The notes under the pieces are model-generated. The model was not told the DNA's origin. It did not search any database and was given only the letters and a program-made list of their open reading frames with translations. DNA of 64,000 nucleotides from Hofstenia miamia (taxonomy: Eukaryota > Xenacoelomorpha > Acoela > Hofsteniidae): the NCBI GenBank assembly GCA_900660155.1, contig CABFPE010000080.1, forward strand, positions 631,531 through 695,530. Reading direction: 5' to 3'. The translations under genes were made by a program, and so were the position numbers. Shown one piece after another: positions 59,679 through 64,000 of the stretch. Within the stretch, counting starts at the first letter, position 1. Every line of letters starts with the position of its first letter.

Positions 59679-62639
59679 ACAGTTAAAGTTCTCTTTTGTA
59701 CCCATGAGCAAAATCTTAGAATTACATGAACATCATGTATAAAGAGTATTTAGATCTTTAAAATTGAAATTTTCAGGAAAAAATGGTTAATTTTTTTAAA
59801 GTACTTAAGTCAGAGCAATACGCCTTAGTACAAATTATGTTCAAACACATTCACCAAGCGATATACCAAGGCTCACTATTTCAAAATTTCCAAATAGGCT
59901 TGACGAAGAGTTGGGAAAGGTGGGAAAACAGCTTGTAATTTTAAGAACAACAAGCTGTTTCACGGATAGTCACTGAATAAAAATTTTGAAAATATTTTGG
60001 CTTTGCTTAGATTGATAAATTTATTTTCAATCTACTTCAATATAAATATTTAACTGGTTTCTTGAATAAACTTCATTGTTCAAACTACTAGAAATCAGTT
60101 AAAAATTCAATTGAATAATGTGTAAAATTTCAGGCATTTAAAAGCCAAATGTACGCAAGTCAACATTCACAAAGATTTCTTGCAAAAATTAGTATTCAGT
60201 ACAGCATCCTTTGCAAACATTCTGCTTGCACCATTCTCTTAGTATTTTTCAGAGTTTTCTTAGTGCCAAATGTGCACACATTAACCAGGCAAAACAGAAA
60301 ATAGATTTGTAAATAATTACTTTGAATATATAATGTTTTTAATTTCATTTATTAAATTCTGCAACAGTTGCCTGAGTAAAAATATTCCCAGTTTTTTTTA
60401 GTTGCGCCGCATCTTTATATGCAGGATCTTTTTCACAAAAATTCTGAATTGCTAATCATCTACTTCAAATTTGAGAGAATGATTTAATTTTGAAAAATTG
60501 TTAGCAACATTCAAAATTTGGGAAAACATTTTCAAAATTCGTTTCTATTTTTACATAATAATTGAAAATTTCAGTTTGAGGTCAATTGCTTTTACTTGCT
60601 TAAAAATAGAATAACTGAAGAATGCATGCTTAGTGTAAGCATTGATACACACAATTCCTGTGACTTATTGCTATGAAATCTCATTCATGAATTATTAGCA
60701 TAATAATTTTGAAGTCTTTGAAAAGTACCGTGATCATTGGAATAATTGTGTAAATTTGTTTTACAATTAAATAAAAGAATGAAAATGAATAAAAACTTAA
60801 TAAAATTAAAGAAAAATTGGGAGTTTAAAACCTCCCCCAGGTCTGACGCCACTGCTTGTAAAACATTTCAAACTTACTTTGATAAAACTTTAGTGCATTC
60901 ACTGTCGATTCAGAAAAAATGACATTGATAATTAGAAAATCTAGAATTTTTTGTAACTACAAATTTTTTGTCGCGGTTATTTATGAAGCGAAATCTTAGC
61001 TATTTCTTTTGAATGCGAAAATGAATTTTAGGTAATATTTTTACAAGTAGTCTTAAATAAATAGCCAATAGTGCAAGCTGGAGATGCGCACTTCGTAGAC
61101 TAAATGCCATGCATATACAATCAAATTTCCAATACGTATACTACATGGAAATTAAATACATTTTGTAGTACTCATAGACTTACATTAATTAAAGGTACAA
61201 TTCTAAGAAATGATAAATCTATTTTTAAATTTAGATAATTTCTTACAAATAAAAAATAGATTAAATGTGTTCAATGAGAAATTCAAAAATGTTATGAACA
61301 GCTTTGGATTAACAATTTAATTCTTAATTTAAATCACCAAATTAAAAAAAATTACTTGCTATTTCTGTATTATTTATTCTACAATAACTATAGAAACTTC
61401 TTCAGTAATGCTGATTAAAATGTTTCACAGCCGTATTGGGAAGAAAAACATTGATTCTTAAATAATGTTGAGCTTAATTAAAATAATTTGTGTATAATTT
61501 AGTGTATATAATGTAACAATTAGTTGATTCACACTGCGATGAGTGACAAATAAGTATGGATAGCATAATATACCAGGAATGGAAAGTATTATTTCGAATA
61601 GAAGCATTCGTATGAAAACATTAAAACAATTGCCGCTGTGAATGCTACTAAAAATGGATTAGGATTACACATGTACACACTAGTGAAATTAGTTTGATAC
61701 AAAAACTTACAATTTGTCTAAATTTTCACAAGCATCATTAAATAAATTTGCAATCCAACAGGAATCAGTGTGAAATAAATATATGTATATATTGGAAATT
61801 TGTTTGCAACAAAACAACGCAACTCTTGATGCACACTCATGAAATAAAATGATTAAATAAAAAGTAAAAATCATTACTGATTCCAACTAGAATAGCATAA
61901 TAATATCAAATTTTACATATTTATTGGAAAATTGGATAATACTCTGATAAAACTTGACGAATTCACAAAATAAAATAATTAAGAAATATTATTTATTGCA
62001 ATGGTTAGCAGTTAAGAGTTTTTCTCTAGTTTAGAGTAAGGGCTGCAGTGCAAACGTTCTATAAGACATCAATTTCTTATATATATTGTGGTACCCAAAT
62101 CCTGAATTGTAAATATTCAAGAATATTAAAAATTCAATCTTTTGTCAAATATTTTACTATAATTTTATATAAATTTTTTGTTCTAAAACTCTTTCAAGAC
62201 TTATGCAGCTGGCGTAATTAATAATATGGCTATAACTGCAAGAAATTCTTATTTGGTGCTGTGTGAGCAAATTTTCAAATACTTTGATAATTTTATTAAA
62301 TTGAGGTTTGCCGAATTTCCAAATTCTTACAATTTTCAATTAAGTGCTCATTTGCTTACGTGACACTTATAAACCAATGCAAAAAATTTAATGTCTGTTG
62401 ATGACGATTGAGGATATGCAATTGTTTTATGCAAGCCTAATTTATTTGAAATTTTAATACAGGATTAGAACTACTGGACAACTAGGATTATTTATTGACT
62501 TACCCAAAATATTTTCAAAATCTATTCAAACTACGACTATGTATGTTGTAGTTAAAATTGTTGAATATTTACAATTGTTGCCATAATAGATGGAACTAGG
62601 TTTTAGATTTATTCTCAAACAACACAATGGTTCATACCG
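59679..62639. other. non-coding stretch
   Basis: AT-rich, without a recognised gene or element. Confidence 0.4.
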
Positions 62640-62890
62640 AAAAGTACAACAATCAATGGCTCTGTGTACCTATCCATTTTCCAGGGAAAGTCTGCTTCAA
62701 CTATATTAGAGACTGTAAATTTTGCTAACACGATACCGCATCCTGCCATAGGGCAAAACCTGTCATAGTTCTGCGCAAAGATATCTAAGTTATTCGCCAT
62801 TGGCCTGATAACTCCGCTGACCTGAATCCAATAGAAAATTGTTGAGTTCAGGTCAAAAAAAACCGTTATTAACAATCCATTTTGGCAATG
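62640..62890 (+). mobile_element. Tc1-like transposase remnant
   Basis: The + strand reads HDTASCHRAKPVIVLRKDI, then after a stop VIRHWPDNSADLNPIENC, then after another stop VQVKKNRY. This is the Tc1 catalytic block ('D.A.CH', 'WP.NSPDLNPIEN.W...K') in one frame with two stops. Only the C-terminal third is recognisable. An 86-codon frame on the opposite strand is a shadow of it. No flanking inverted repeats were identified for this remnant. Confidence 0.8.
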
Positions 62891-62894
62891 CCTG

Positions 62895-63240
62895 TCTAAG
62901 AGAATGACAATATGAGGTAAACATGGAATCCAATCCGATTGTAGTATTTACTACCCGAATCCGACCTGATCCGAAAACATTTCATTTGATTTGACGTTGT
63001 GGATCTTTATCCAATCAAATGATCACCAACATCAATCATTTTCTGAAAAGGGAAACGGTAGTTCATTCGTATTACTTAACGTCTTGGATTTTTCTCAAAT
63101 TAAGCTGTGATTAACATCAGTATTTCTTAATAATTAATCTAATCTTTGTACCCGAGCCTGACCCGAGCCAAAAATTTCATACGCGGCCCGAAAACCGAGA
63201 TCGGGTCAGGTTTAACAGGTACTCAATGTCACTCTTTAGA
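62895..63240. repeat. possible inverted-repeat element with CCCGA/CCTGA motifs
   Basis: The left end (TCTAAGAGAATGACA) and reversed right end (TCTAAAGAGTGACATTGAG) are imperfect inverted repeats. Between them lie GC-rich strings such as cccgaatccgacctgatccg and their inverted counterpart near 63145-63215, typical of subterminal motifs of some hAT-type short elements. No target duplication could be fixed. Confidence 0.45.
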
Positions 63241-64000
63241 CTGTACAAACAAATTTTTATCAAGCACAAATGTTTAAATAATTGTGAAGACATACATGTA
63301 ATTTTAACAGGCATTAGATGTCAAAGTTTGCTGCTATTTGTAAGCTATTATTGTTCTAGTACCCTTAGGCAATCACTATTTGAATATAATATAATTGTGA
63401 TTTAAAGTTTCCTTGTTGGATCTTATATAACCAGAACATTCTCAGAGTTGAAGAAAAGTAGTGAGATAGCACTCTAAAATAGCAGTTCTTTAAGTGTTTG
63501 AATAATTATAAAATTCAATTTTACTATGCGTCCATTGCCAAATGTGTTAGCTTTACTTACACCTAAAATTATGCCCTGATACCTTCCTGAATAAATTAAA
63601 AAACTATTTATTTCTAGAAATGGGTGTGGACTTAGCTTAGCCTTCATAAGTCAGTTCACAAATGTTCCAAGAAGTCCGTGTTAAGCATATTATAACGAAA
63701 TTTAAGAGAGATCGAACAATTTTGGAGCTACTTATTGAAATATTAAGGCACTATTTTATGTATCAAAGTGGGATCCTTGAAAAATTCCAGAAGAGGGATT
63801 AAGCGAGAGTGATATGCATTTTTAAAAAAATTCTACTTTTATCTATTTATGGAATAAGTTTGTAGAATTACAACTAAAAAACATGTATTTCAGTAATGCA
63901 ACGAAAAAATCGACTCAAATGGGTGGATGATGGAAAAAAATATATGCAACCAAGAAATGAACTAGGGCCATATCCTTGGATGAGAGCAGAATCGAGCTAT
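63241..64000. other. non-coding stretch to the window end
   Basis: Nothing recognised. Confidence 0.4.

Noticed and set aside
59400-59742. Open frames of 92-96 codons across 59476-59665
   Set aside because: Same artefact, with TA-repeat edges translating as alternating Tyr-Ile.
62615-62875. 86-codon minus-strand frame that looks mildly coding
   Set aside because: The + strand of the same segment reads as a Tc1 transposase block, which explains the composition.
1-64000. CRISPR arrays, bacterial operons or ribosome binding sites
   Set aside because: Nothing of the kind is present: introns, LINEs and animal gene families show a eukaryotic nuclear genome, and no regularly spaced repeat array was seen.

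Overview
This is an AT-rich animal (invertebrate-type) nuclear genome window. Support comes from GT-AG introns, many (TA)n tracts, decayed LINE, Penelope-like, Tc1/IS630-like, hAT and pogo-like elements, and three host genes of animal families. I cannot name the species. Three N runs (27645-28644, 43004-43405, 59476-59665) and four single-N contig joins show a draft assembly. Two of the joins pairs flank direct duplications that are probably assembly artefacts.

Layout. 1-6338: nothing recognised. 6339-9056 (possibly reaching 10299): a five-exon minus-strand gene for an unidentified single-pass membrane protein, with a deleted Tc1-like element (9497-10060) just upstream. 10300-27644: mostly non-coding, holding a (TAC)n tract, (TA)n tracts, copies of a dispersed repeat, two short inverted-repeat elements (13249-13532 and 22511-22714) and a 34-35 bp minisatellite. 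28645-29030: a LINE fragment beside a decayed Penelope-type 3' end. 31148-32755: an intact intronless SLC22-type transporter, the clearest gene here. 33429-34632: LINE reverse transcriptase inside an assembly duplication. 34705-36845: an old repeat split by a hAT transposon with a perfect 8-bp target duplication. 37325-38030: a Penelope-like element ending in a hammerhead-ribozyme-like motif. 39797-42432: a second assembly duplication and two possible minus-strand exons. 44355-44990: a secreted PAN/apple-like protein. 45770-46370: an IS630/Tc1-like remnant. 47095-47400: a copy of the old repeat without the hAT. 50211-52200: a LINE split by a 938-bp foldback-like element. 54325-54909: a secreted ependymin-like protein. 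55380-55745: a LINE 3' end. 58111-58394: the second copy of the 284-bp element. 59190-59440: a Ty3/Gypsy fossil. 62640-62890: a Tc1-like remnant.

The genes do not form a pathway. The transporter and the membrane protein act at the cell surface, and the PAN-like and ependymin-like proteins are predicted to be secreted. The most notable non-gene content is the ribozyme-like motif at the Penelope-like 3' end, the two nested insertions with readable boundaries, and the equal-length 284-bp element pair.
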